DNA from: Pseudomonadota bacterium
GTDB taxonomy: Bacteria; Pseudomonadota; Alphaproteobacteria; Rhizobiales; Aestuariivirgaceae
Length of the DNA: 64,000 nt
Direction: 5' to 3'
NCBI GenBank assembly: GCA_020161855.1
Contig: JAIUNJ010000005.1
Span: forward strand, 152,787 to 216,786
The translations under genes and the position numbers were made by a program. Below the pieces are notes generated by a model. It did not search any database and was not told the DNA's origin. It was given only the letters and a program-made list of their open reading frames with translations. Positions 7,621 to 15,635 of the stretch are shown in pieces; the stretch's first letter is position 1, and the number at the start of each line of letters is the position of its first letter.

Positions 7621-9198
7621 TTGGCCATTTCCCTTCCGGATGAGGTTGCGCGGCGGCGCACCTTCGCCATCATCTCGCACCCTGACGCGGGCAAGACGAC
7701 GCTGACCGAAAAGCTGCTGCTCTTCGGTGGCGCCATCCAGCTTGCAGGCCATGTCCGCGCCAAGGGCGACCGGCGGCGCACCCGCTCCGACTGGATGGCG
7801 ATCGAGCGGCAGCGCGGCATCTCGGTTGTCACCTCGGTGATGACCTTCGAATATGGCGGCTGCGTCTTCAATCTTCTCGACACGCCCGGCCATGAAGACT
7901 TTTCCGAAGATACCTACCGGACGCTGACGGCCGTCGATGCGGCAGTGATGGTGATCGACGGCGCCAAAGGCATCGAAGACCGCACGCGCAAGCTTTTCGA
8001 GATCTGCCGGTTACGCGACATCCCGATCGTCACCTTCATCAACAAGCTCGACCGCGAGACACGGGAGCCGCTCGACCTCATTGACGAGATCGAGAAGGGC
8101 CTGGCGCTGACCGCCGTGCCCATGGTCTGGCCCATCGGGCTCGGCAAGAACTTCGCCGGAACCTATGACCTGACCGAGCCACGCATCCGCCGCCTCGAAA
8201 TGGCGCCGGAAGGCGAGGCCGTCTCGGGACCCGATGATCCGCGCGTAACAGCACTGCTCGCCCCCGGCGCTGCCCAGCATTTCCGCGACGAGATTTCACT
8301 GGTGGAATCTGTCACGGCCGGTTTCGACCGGCAGGGCTTTCTGGAAGGCCACCTGTCGCCAGTCTATTTTGGCTCGGCCATCAAGAACTTCGGCGTCCGC
8401 GACCTGCTCGAAGCGCTGATCAAATATGCCCCGCCGCCACGCGACCAGAAGGCCCGCAGCCGCGAAGTGAAAGCAGTGGAGCCCAAGCTCACGGGTGTCG
8501 TCTTCAAGATCCAGGCCAACATGGATCCGAACCATCGAGACCGCATCGCCTTCATGCGCGTCTGTTCCGGCAAGCTCAACCGCGGCATGCGCACCAAGAT
8601 CGTGCGCACCGGCAAGTCGCTGGCGCTGAACGCGCCGCAGTTCTTTTTCGCCCAGGACCGCTCATTGGCCGAAGAGGCCTTCGCCGGCGATGTGGTCGGC
8701 ATCCCGAACCACGGCGTCCTGCGCATCGGCGATACGCTGACCGAAGGTGAGGACCTGGTGTTCACCGGGGTACCGAGCTTTGCCCCGGAAATCCTGCGGC
8801 GCGTCAGGCTCGCCGACCCGATGAAAGCCAAGAAGCTGAAATCGGCGCTGGAGGAACTGGCTGAAGAAGGTGTCGTCCAGCTCTTCACGCCCATGGATGG
8901 TTCCGGCGCCATCGTCGGTGTTGTCGGCGCCCTGCAGCTCGACGTGCTCAAGGACCGTCTCGATCAGGAATATGGCGTGCCGGTCGAATTCGAAACAACG
9001 CGCTTCGAAGTCTTGCGCTGGATCTCCGCCGATGACCGCAAGGTCGTCGACCAGTTCGTGGACGGCAACCGCTCCGCCATCGCCCATGATCTTGATGGTG
9101 CCCCCGTCCTGATGGCAACATCGCTGTTCAATCTCAACTATGCGCTGGAGCGGGCACCCGGCCTGAAGGTGCAAACCATCAAGGAAATCCACGGTTAG
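7621..9198 (+). CDS. prfC: Peptide chain release factor 3 (GTPase)
   Basis: 525 residues, close to the usual 527-530. G1 SHPDAGKTTLTEKLL, G3 DTPGHEDF and G4 NKLD are intact, followed by the RF3-specific second and third domains ending in IKEIHG. RF3 recycles RF1/RF2 from the ribosome after peptide release. No ATG gives the expected N-terminus; TTG 7621 (M-A-I-S-L-P-D-E-V) fits the family length, but no convincing Shine-Dalgarno precedes it, so the exact start is uncertain. A DUF599 gene follows 11 bases after the stop and is probably co-transcribed. Confidence 0.93.
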   Translation: MAISLPDEVARRRTFAIISHPDAGKTTLTEKLLLFGGAIQLAGHVRAKGDRRRTRSDWMAIERQRGISVVTSVMTFEYGGCVFNLLDTPGHEDFSEDTYRTLTAVDAAVMVIDGAKGIEDRTRKLFEICRLRDIPIVTFINKLDRETREPLDLIDEIEKGLALTAVPMVWPIGLGKNFAGTYDLTEPRIRRLEMAPEGEAVSGPDDPRVTALLAPGAAQHFRDEISLVESVTAGFDRQGFLEGHLSPVYFGSAIKNFGVRDLLEALIKYAPPPRDQKARSREVKAVEPKLTGVVFKIQANMDPNHRDRIAFMRVCSGKLNRGMRTKIVRTGKSLALNAPQFFFAQDRSLAEEAFAGDVVGIPNHGVLRIGDTLTEGEDLVFTGVPSFAPEILRRVRLADPMKAKKLKSALEELAEEGVVQLFTPMDGSGAIVGVVGALQLDVLKDRLDQEYGVPVEFETTRFEVLRWISADDRKVVDQFVDGNRSAIAHDLDGAPVLMATSLFNLNYALERAPGLKVQTIKEIHG

Positions 9199-9209
9199 GA
9201 AACCACGCG

Positions 9210-9947
9210 ATGCTTCCCTCCGATCTCGATCTCCCCCGTATGATTGCGCTGGTCCTGATCTTCGTGCTCTGGGCTTCCTACGGCCCCCTTCTCAACACCC
9301 TCGGCCGCGGCACGCTCAACGCCCAGCTTCATGTGGTGCGCATGCGCTGGATGCGGATGCTGCTCAACTCCCATCGCGAGAACCGGGTTTTCGATGCCAT
9401 CCTGCTGGGCCACATCTCGAACAGCATGTCGTTCTTCGGCTCAGCCACGCTGATCGTGCTGGCGGGTCTTCTCGGCACGCTTACCAGCATCAACCGCGTC
9501 CATGCGGCCCTGATGGAGATGCAGTTCTTTCCGCCCACATCGCTCTCGCTTTTCACCACCTATTTCGTGGTGCTGACCATCATCGTGGCGTGGAGCTTCT
9601 TCTCCTTCACCTATGCCCTGCGCAAACTGGCCTATTCGCTGGCCATGATGGGCGGGCTGAACGAGTCAAAGACCCAGACGCGCTATTGCACCGACATGGT
9701 CGCACAGACGGCGGTGGTCCTGACCGAGGCCGTCAAGAGCCTTAACACCGGCATTCGCGGTTTTTACTTCGCCGTCGCAGCCCTCTTCCTCTTTGCCGGG
9801 CCATACATTTCCATGATCGCCACGCTGGCAGTGGCGGCGCTGGAGTTCTACCGTCAGGGACTCTCGACGGAATCGCTTGCCATCGAGCGCTATGTCAACG
9901 CGATGAATGCGCTTGAAACCGAAGCCGAGCACAAGTCAACGAAGTGA
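9210..9947 (+). CDS. DUF599 family membrane protein
   Basis: 245 residues with about four hydrophobic segments (residues 10-26, 68-92, 113-135, 185-212). The N-terminal helix, the R-x-x-W-M-x-x-M-L block, the conserved D-x-I-L-L-G-H-I-x-N-S-x-S-F-F-G segment and the late F-Y-F-A-V-A-A-L-F helix match DUF599. The function of this family is unknown. It sits 11 bases downstream of prfC, and its last 12 bases overlap the 3' end of the convergent eda gene. Confidence 0.8.
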   Translation: MLPSDLDLPRMIALVLIFVLWASYGPLLNTLGRGTLNAQLHVVRMRWMRMLLNSHRENRVFDAILLGHISNSMSFFGSATLIVLAGLLGTLTSINRVHAALMEMQFFPPTSLSLFTTYFVVLTIIVAWSFFSFTYALRKLAYSLAMMGGLNESKTQTRYCTDMVAQTAVVLTEAVKSLNTGIRGFYFAVAALFLFAGPYISMIATLAVAALEFYRQGLSTESLAIERYVNAMNALETEAEHKSTK

Positions 9948-10580
9948 GGCTGCCTCACGGGCCAGCTTTTCGATAGTGGCCCAGTCTCCGGCCGACACGG
10001 CAGCCTTCGGCGCCATCCACGAGCCGCCGAGCGTGATAACATTGGCAAGCTTGAGATAGCTCGGCGCCAGCGCATAGTTGATCCCGCCCGTAGGGCAAAA
10101 TTTCACCTGCGGAATGGGTGAGGCGAGCGACGACAGCGTGGCGGTGCCGCCTGCGGGTTCGGCGGGGAAAAATTTCTGGAAGCGATAGCCGCGCTCCAGC
10201 AGGCCCATGACTTCCGAGGCGGTGACGCCACCGGGCAGCAGCGGCATTTCCACATCTTCAGCGGCATCAAGCAATTTCGCCGTATGCCCCGGCGAAACGG
10301 CAAAAGCGCAACCGATCTTCGCCACCTCGTGCAATTGCTGCGGTGACATGACCGTTCCCGCGCCCACAATCGCTCCTTCGACCTCGGCGATGATGGCGCG
10401 GATCGAGTCGAGTGCTGATGCGGTGCGCAAGGTGATTTCAAGTACGGGCAAGCCGCCGTTGACCAGAGCACGGGCCAGCGGCACAGCCTGCACCACCTCG
10501 TCGATCACCATGACAGGCACGACGGGAGCCGCCTTCAGCGCCTGCTCGACCTTCTTCTGCTTTGCCTCACTTGCCATCAT
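9936..10580 (-). CDS. eda: 2-dehydro-3-deoxy-phosphogluconate (KDPG) aldolase
   Basis: 214 residues of the class I KDPG/KHG aldolase family. The Schiff-base lysine is Lys136 in RFQKFFPAE; the catalytic Glu48 lies in [14 protein letters not shown] and CPTGGIN form the phosphate-binding region. It splits KDPG into pyruvate and glyceraldehyde-3-phosphate, the last step of the Entner-Doudoroff pathway. It overlaps edd by 4 bases and closes the zwf-pgl-edd-eda operon. Its C-terminal codons overlap the convergent DUF599 gene by 12 bases. Confidence 0.95.
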   Translation of the reverse strand: MMASEAKQKKVEQALKAAPVVPVMVIDEVVQAVPLARALVNGGLPVLEITLRTASALDSIRAIIAEVEGAIVGAGTVMSPQQLHEVAKIGCAFAVSPGHTAKLLDAAEDVEMPLLPGGVTASEVMGLLERGYRFQKFFPAEPAGGTATLSSLASPIPQVKFCPTGGINYALAPSYLKLANVITLGGSWMAPKAAVSAGDWATIEKLAREAASLR

Positions 10581-12397
10581 GCCACCTCGAAAATGGAGCC
10601 ACCGCGATCGGCTGAGCCCGCAAAGCGCCGGAACGCCGCGAAGAGTTCACGGCCGACGCCCGTTTCGTTGATCGAGAGATCGGCCGTTGCCGGGGTACGG
10701 GCAGCAAGCTCTTCCGCCCCGACCAGAACCCGGAGTGTACCTGTCGTGCAATCGATCTGGATCATGTCGCCATCGCGAATGCGGGCGATGTCGCCGCCAT
10801 CGGCGGCTTCGGGTGTGACGTGTATGGCCGCCGGAATCTTGCCGGACGCGCCGGACATGCGGCCGTCGGTGACAAGGCCCACAGCGAGACCGCGATTCTG
10901 CAGCACCGTGAGGCAGGGGGTCAGCGAGTGAAGTTCAGGCATGCCGTTGGCCTTGGGGCCCTGGAAACGGACAACGGCGATGACATCACTGTTGAGGGTA
11001 CCTGCCTTGAAGGCCGCCTTGAGTTCATCCTGGGAATGGAAGACGCGGGCTGGTGCCTCCACCACGTGGCGATCCTTGGGAATGGCCGAGGATTTGATGA
11101 CGGCAGTGCCGATATTGCCCTTCAGCACGGCAAGGCCGCCTGTGAGCTGGAACGGCTCCGTTGCGCCCCGCAGGACCGCCCTGTCGCCCGATTCCTTAGC
11201 CGCTTCGTTCCAGGTGAGACCATCGCTGCTCAAGCGCGGCTCCGAAAGATAGCCCTTGAGGCCCGTGCCCATGACGGTGTTCACGTCCTCGTGCAGGAGG
11301 CCAGCACCCAGCAGCTCGCGGATCAGGAAACCCATGCCACCGGCTGCGTGGAAGTGGTTCACGTCAGCCGAGCCATTGGGATAAATGCGCGTCAGCAGCG
11401 GCACAGCCTGCGAGAGTTCTGCAAGATCATCCCAGGTCAGGACGATGCCGGCGGCTGCGGCCATGGCAATGAGATGCATGGTGTGATTGGTGGAGCCACC
11501 GGTGGCGAGCAGACCCACAACGCCATTCACCACCGACCGCTCGTCATAGATCTGGCCGATGGGCATGTATCGATTTCCCAGCGCCGTAATGGAAAGTGCC
11601 TGCTTCGCTGCCGCCCGCGTGATCTCGTCACGCAGTTCCGAGCCCGGATTGACGAAGGTCGCGCCCGGAAGATGCAGGCCCATGATTTCCATGAGCATCT
11701 GGTTGGAATTGGCCGTGCCGTAGAAGGTGCAAGTGCCCGGTCCATGATAGGAGCGTGCCTCGGCATCCAGCAGAGCCGCCCTGTCCACCTTGCCTTCCGC
11801 ATGAAGAGCGCGAACCTTGGCCTTCTCGTCGTTGTTCATGCCGGAGGTCATTGGCCCCGCGGGGATGAATACGGCCGGCAGATGCCCGAAGGAGAGAGCG
11901 CCGATCACGAGGCCAGGCACGATCTTGTCGCAGACACCGAGATAGACGGCCGCATCGAACATCTGATGCGAGAGCGCGACAGCGGCCGACAAGGCAATCA
12001 CGTCACGCGAGAAGAGCGACAGTTCCATGCCCGCCTCGCCCTGGGTCACGCCATCGCACATGGCGGGAACACCGCCTGCCACCTGGGCCGTGCCACCCGC
12101 TTCGCGCGCCGCCGTCCGGATAATATCCGGATAGCGCTCGAAAGGCTGATGGGCCGAGAGCATGTCATTGTAGGCCGTGACGATGGCCAGGTTCGGGCCA
12201 TCGCCATTGCGCAGTTCGTTCTTGTCATGGGCACCACATGCGGCAAAGGCGTGGGCAACATTGGCGCAGCCCAAAGCCTTGCGGCGGGGCGATTGCGCCG
12301 TGGCGGCAGCAATGCGGTCGAGATAGCGGCGCCGGCTGGATGCCGAGCGGGCCACCAGTTTTTCAGTGACGGCGGAAACGATGGAAGTCACGGTCAT
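10577..12397 (-). CDS. edd: Phosphogluconate dehydratase
   Basis: 606 residues, the standard length of Edd in the IlvD/Edd family. Cysteines expected to hold the Fe-S cluster appear in [13 protein letters not shown] and [26 protein letters not shown] and [11 protein letters not shown] are family hallmarks. It dehydrates 6-phosphogluconate to KDPG. The start ATG at 12397 lies 12 bases after the pgl stop, and the 3' end overlaps eda by 4 bases. Confidence 0.95.
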   Translation of the reverse strand: MTVTSIVSAVTEKLVARSASSRRRYLDRIAAATAQSPRRKALGCANVAHAFAACGAHDKNELRNGDGPNLAIVTAYNDMLSAHQPFERYPDIIRTAAREAGGTAQVAGGVPAMCDGVTQGEAGMELSLFSRDVIALSAAVALSHQMFDAAVYLGVCDKIVPGLVIGALSFGHLPAVFIPAGPMTSGMNNDEKAKVRALHAEGKVDRAALLDAEARSYHGPGTCTFYGTANSNQMLMEIMGLHLPGATFVNPGSELRDEITRAAAKQALSITALGNRYMPIGQIYDERSVVNGVVGLLATGGSTNHTMHLIAMAAAAGIVLTWDDLAELSQAVPLLTRIYPNGSADVNHFHAAGGMGFLIRELLGAGLLHEDVNTVMGTGLKGYLSEPRLSSDGLTWNEAAKESGDRAVLRGATEPFQLTGGLAVLKGNIGTAVIKSSAIPKDRHVVEAPARVFHSQDELKAAFKAGTLNSDVIAVVRFQGPKANGMPELHSLTPCLTVLQNRGLAVGLVTDGRMSGASGKIPAAIHVTPEAADGGDIARIRDGDMIQIDCTTGTLRVLVGAEELAARTPATADLSINETGVGRELFAAFRRFAGSADRGGSIFEVA

Positions 12398-12409
12398 GGT
12401 GAGGCCTCC

Positions 12410-13051
12410 TTAGGGGCACCAGTAGACGGACAGCGGGCGGCCGGAATGCAGCACCGCGCGGATTGGCATCTGCATGGCATCCTTACCGGCTTGCGCCTCT
12501 GCGAGCACGCGGCGTTTTTCCACGCCTTCGATATGAAGGAAAAGCTTTGCCGGAAGGAGCCGCGCCAGAGTGAAGGTCAGGCGGGGTTCGCCGGCAGCAG
12601 GGGCCGAGATCGCCATCACACCTTCCCTGGATTGCGGATCGATAGCCTTGGACAGCGTATCGCCACCGGGAAAGAACGACGCCGTATGGCCATCGGCGCC
12701 CATGCCCAGCACGACAACATCAGGATGGAGCAGCGCGGCCGCCTTCTCATTGCGGAAAAGCGGCGCGAAGCCCGCCACCCTGGCATTGTTCTGCAGGAGC
12801 GCGGCCTTCACGAGCCGGGCATTGGAGCGCGGACTGTCGTCGTCGACCTGGCGCTCGTCGACCAGCGTCACCGTCACCTTGTTCCAGGTGATCGCGGCAT
12901 GCGACAGGAGCTCAAAGAAGCGCTGCGGCGTGGTGCCGCCCGAGACGGCGAGCGTGGCCTTGCCCTTCTCCGTGATCACCCGCGACAGTGCCTGCGAAAC
13001 AGCCCGCGCCAGTGCTCCGGCCAGTTCCTCGCGATTGGCGTGGACAATCAT
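12410..13051 (-). CDS. pgl: 6-phosphogluconolactonase
   Basis: 213 residues, DevB-type lactonase of the glucosamine-6-phosphate isomerase fold. Visible motifs: AVSGGTTPQRFFELL (phosphate loop), TLVDERQV, S-N-A-R-L-V, and GMGADGHTASFFPG with the catalytic Asp-Gly-His. It hydrolyses 6-phosphogluconolactone made by Zwf. Its start overlaps the zwf stop by 4 bases (ATGA), giving translational coupling, with edd following 12 bases downstream. Confidence 0.94.
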   Translation of the reverse strand: MIVHANREELAGALARAVSQALSRVITEKGKATLAVSGGTTPQRFFELLSHAAITWNKVTVTLVDERQVDDDSPRSNARLVKAALLQNNARVAGFAPLFRNEKAAALLHPDVVVLGMGADGHTASFFPGGDTLSKAIDPQSREGVMAISAPAAGEPRLTFTLARLLPAKLFLHIEGVEKRRVLAEAQAGKDAMQMPIRAVLHSGRPLSVYWCP

Positions 13052-14526
13052 GCCCCACCGTCATGCCAGGTACGGCCGTCACGTTCGATCAGAGCAACAG
13101 AAGCCGCCGGGCCCCAGGTGCCGGAGGTGTAGGCCTTGGGTGCATCCTGTGCGGCTTTCCAATGGTCAAGGATCGGATCGACCCAGGCCCAGGCAGCGGC
13201 CACCTCGTCGCGGCGCATGAAGAGTGTCTGGTTGCCGCGCACCACGTCCATGAGCAGGCGCTCATAGGCATCCGGGTTACGGACATTGAAGCTTTCGCGG
13301 AACGACATGTCGAGCGGCACATGGGTGAGGCGCATGCCGCCCGGCCCCGGATCCTTGATCATGATGTCGAGCTTCACGCCTTCATCGGGCTGCAGACGGA
13401 TGACCAGCTGGTTAGGCATGGTCGGACCCGCAGCACGGCCGAAGACATTATGCGGGATATCGCGGAACTGCACGACGATCTCGGAGACGCGCTGCGGCAG
13501 GCGCTTGCCGGTGCGCAGATAGAAAGGCGTGCCGTTCCAGCGCCAACTGCCAACCTCGGCCTTGAGAGCAACGAAGGTTTCGGTCGTGGAGACCGGATTG
13601 CCGAGTTCGTCCAGATAACCGGCAACCGGGCCCTGCGATGAGGCCCCGGCACGATACTGGCCGCGCACGATATGGCTCTGCAGACGTTCGCCCGTCATCG
13701 GGCGCAACGACTTCAACACCTTGAGTTTCTCGTCGCGCACTGCATTGGCATCGAGCGATGAGGGTGGCTCCATCACTGTGAGGCAGAGAAGCTGCAGGAG
13801 ATGGTTCTGCACCATGTCACGCAGCGCGCCCGAGGTGTCGTAGTAACCGGCACGGCCCTCGACCCCCAGGGTTTCCGCCACGGTGATCTGCACATGATCC
13901 ACATAGTTGTGGTTCCAAACCGGCTCGAACAGAACGTTGGCAAAGCGCAGCGCCATCAGGTTCTGCACCGTTTCCTTTCCGAGATAGTGGTCGATGCGGT
14001 AGATGGCGGGTTCCTGAAACACCTTGCCGATCGCATCGTTGAGCGCCTCGGCAGATGCACCATCCTTGCCCAGCGGCTTCTCCACGACGACACGGGATTT
14101 CGGGGTCACCAGATGGTGCTGGCCAAGCCTGCCGCAGATATCGCCGAACAGCTCGGGGGCTACGGCAAGATAGAAAACCCGCACCACATCCTTGCGGTCG
14201 GCAAGTTCCTTCTCGAGCCCGATCCAGCCTTCATCCTGCGTGGCCTCTGCCGCCGTATAGGAGAGGCGGTTGAGAAAACGCTCCACCACCTCCGGCGTGG
14301 CCTTCATGAACTTCGCATGGGAATCGATCGCAGCCGCCGCAAAGTTGCGGAATTCCTCGTTGCTCATCGCGCGGCGCGAGGTGCCGATGATGCAGGCGCC
14401 GGGCGGGATCTGCCCCTGCTCGTCACGATGGAACAAGGCGGGCAGCAACTTGCGCTGCGACAGGTCGCCCGTGGCACCGAAGATCACAAGGTCGAAGTCC
14501 TCGACGGGAATGATACGCGTCGTCAT
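13048..14526 (-). CDS. zwf: Glucose-6-phosphate 1-dehydrogenase
   Basis: 492 residues. The NADP-binding motif GATGDLSQRKLLPALF is near the N-terminus, the active-site IDHYLGKE is intact, and VEKPLGKD lies upstream of it. It oxidises glucose-6-phosphate to 6-phosphogluconolactone and opens both the Entner-Doudoroff and the oxidative pentose phosphate routes. First gene of zwf-pgl-edd-eda. A candidate promoter and an 18-bp inverted repeat lie immediately upstream (see separate entries), which suggests a repressor controlling the whole operon. Confidence 0.95.
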   Translation of the reverse strand: MTTRIIPVEDFDLVIFGATGDLSQRKLLPALFHRDEQGQIPPGACIIGTSRRAMSNEEFRNFAAAAIDSHAKFMKATPEVVERFLNRLSYTAAEATQDEGWIGLEKELADRKDVVRVFYLAVAPELFGDICGRLGQHHLVTPKSRVVVEKPLGKDGASAEALNDAIGKVFQEPAIYRIDHYLGKETVQNLMALRFANVLFEPVWNHNYVDHVQITVAETLGVEGRAGYYDTSGALRDMVQNHLLQLLCLTVMEPPSSLDANAVRDEKLKVLKSLRPMTGERLQSHIVRGQYRAGASSQGPVAGYLDELGNPVSTTETFVALKAEVGSWRWNGTPFYLRTGKRLPQRVSEIVVQFRDIPHNVFGRAAGPTMPNQLVIRLQPDEGVKLDIMIKDPGPGGMRLTHVPLDMSFRESFNVRNPDAYERLLMDVVRGNQTLFMRRDEVAAAWAWVDPILDHWKAAQDAPKAYTSGTWGPAASVALIERDGRTWHDGGA

Positions 14527-14551
14527 TCAATGTCTTTCATCATGAAGGAAT

Positions 14552-14569
14552 TTGAGGTACGCACCTCAA
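14552..14569. promoter_or_regulatory. Operator-like inverted repeat upstream of zwf
   Basis: Perfect 7-bp inverted repeat TTGAGGT-ACGC-ACCTCAA, 26 bases upstream of the zwf start and just downstream of a candidate -10 box on the minus strand. That places it around +4 to +21, a classic repressor position. The binding protein is not identifiable; it does not resemble the HexR site. Confidence 0.5.
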
Positions 14570-14579
14570 GATCGGCGGT

Positions 14580-14607
14580 CCTATACACCATTGCTGCCTG
14601 CTGGCAA
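14580..14607 (-). promoter_or_regulatory. Candidate sigma-70 promoter of the zwf operon
   Basis: On the minus strand, TTGCCA (14607-14602) and TATAGG (14585-14580) are separated by 16 bases. A GCAAACGCTTGC sequence of LacI/PurR-like half-site form (14604-14615) overlaps the -35 hexamer. Prediction by eye only. Confidence 0.4.
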
Positions 14608-14672
14608 ACGCTTGCTGTGCGTGCTGTTCCGGCTGATGCGCATGGGGAAGGCCAAGTTGGCGGGAGGATGTG

Positions 14673-15596
14673 ATGATTCTGTGTTGCGGCGAAGCCCTGA
14701 TTGATTTCCTGCCGCGACAGGGCCCGGACGGCGCCACCGTCTATCAGCCCTTCGGTGGCGGCTCGGTTTACAACACGGCCATTGCCCTGGGCCGCCTGGC
14801 GGTGCCCACCGGCCTGTTCTGCGGACTGTCCACGGACTTCTTCGGCGACCAACTGCGCCAGAGCCTGAGCGACAGCGGCGTTGTACTCAAGTTCACGCGA
14901 ACCAAACCCCACCACACCACGCTGGCCTTCGTGAAGCTCGAGAACGGACAAGCACGCTACTCCTTCATTGACGACGCCTCGGCTGGCCGCAACCTGACCA
15001 AAGCGGATCTGCCAAAACTCCCGGCTGCCGTTGCGGCCCTGCATTTCGGCTCCATCAGCCTCATCCCCGAGCCCTGCGGCGGCACATATGAGGCCCTCAT
15101 GAAACGCGAAATGAAAAAGCGCGTGATCTCGCTTGATCCCAATATCCGGCCGACGGTGATCAAGAACCGCAAGGCGCATCTGGCGCGGCTGGCGCGCCTC
15201 ATTGCCTTGTCCGACATTGTGAAAGTGTCGGACGAAGATGTCCACTGGATGACAGGAAAGACCGACCTCGCGGCCACGGCCCGGAAATGGCTGAAAGCGG
15301 GCGCCAAGGTCGTCAGCATCACGAGGGGCGCCGAAGGGGTCGAGATCTTCACCGCCCAGCATCATCTGGCGCTGCGGCCGCCGCCTGTGACCGTGGTCGA
15401 TACGGTTGGGGCGGGCGACACATTCAATGCCGGCTTTCTCGCCAGCCTGCGCCAGCAGGGCATTCTTGCCAAGAAAGCCATCGCCACCATCTCCGAGGAT
15501 CAACTGCGTGCCGCCGCCAACTATGCCATGAAGGCCGCGGCGATCACGGTGTCGCGGGCGGGCGCTGATCCACCCTGGTTCAAGGAAATGGTGTAG
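14673..15596 (+). CDS. PfkB-family sugar kinase (fructokinase-like)
   Basis: 307 residues of the ribokinase/PfkB family. The N-terminal signature is CCGEALIDFLP, sugar-binding GGSVYNTAIALGRL follows, and the C-terminal ATP/anion-hole motif is DTVGAGDTFNAGF with the catalytic Asp. It most resembles fructokinases (fructose to fructose-6-phosphate), and its position divergent from zwf supports feeding hexose phosphate into the Entner-Doudoroff pathway; substrate is inferred. ATG 14673 follows GGGAGG with good spacing; a GTG directly before it (14670) is the alternative. Only 3 bases separate it from hrpB's first possible start. Confidence 0.85.
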   Translation: MILCCGEALIDFLPRQGPDGATVYQPFGGGSVYNTAIALGRLAVPTGLFCGLSTDFFGDQLRQSLSDSGVVLKFTRTKPHHTTLAFVKLENGQARYSFIDDASAGRNLTKADLPKLPAAVAALHFGSISLIPEPCGGTYEALMKREMKKRVISLDPNIRPTVIKNRKAHLARLARLIALSDIVKVSDEDVHWMTGKTDLAATARKWLKAGAKVVSITRGAEGVEIFTAQHHLALRPPPVTVVDTVGAGDTFNAGFLASLRQQGILAKKAIATISEDQLRAAANYAMKAAAITVSRAGADPPWFKEMV

Positions 15597-15635
15597 CGCT
15601 TGACAGCAGCACCCACCCCGCCAATGGAGCGGGAG

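Noticed and set aside
10820-13132. Very long open frame (770 codons) on the plus strand
   Set aside because: It is antisense to edd and pgl, which carry complete enzyme motifs. The translation is His/Arg/Gly-rich without domains, as expected from high-GC antisense frames.
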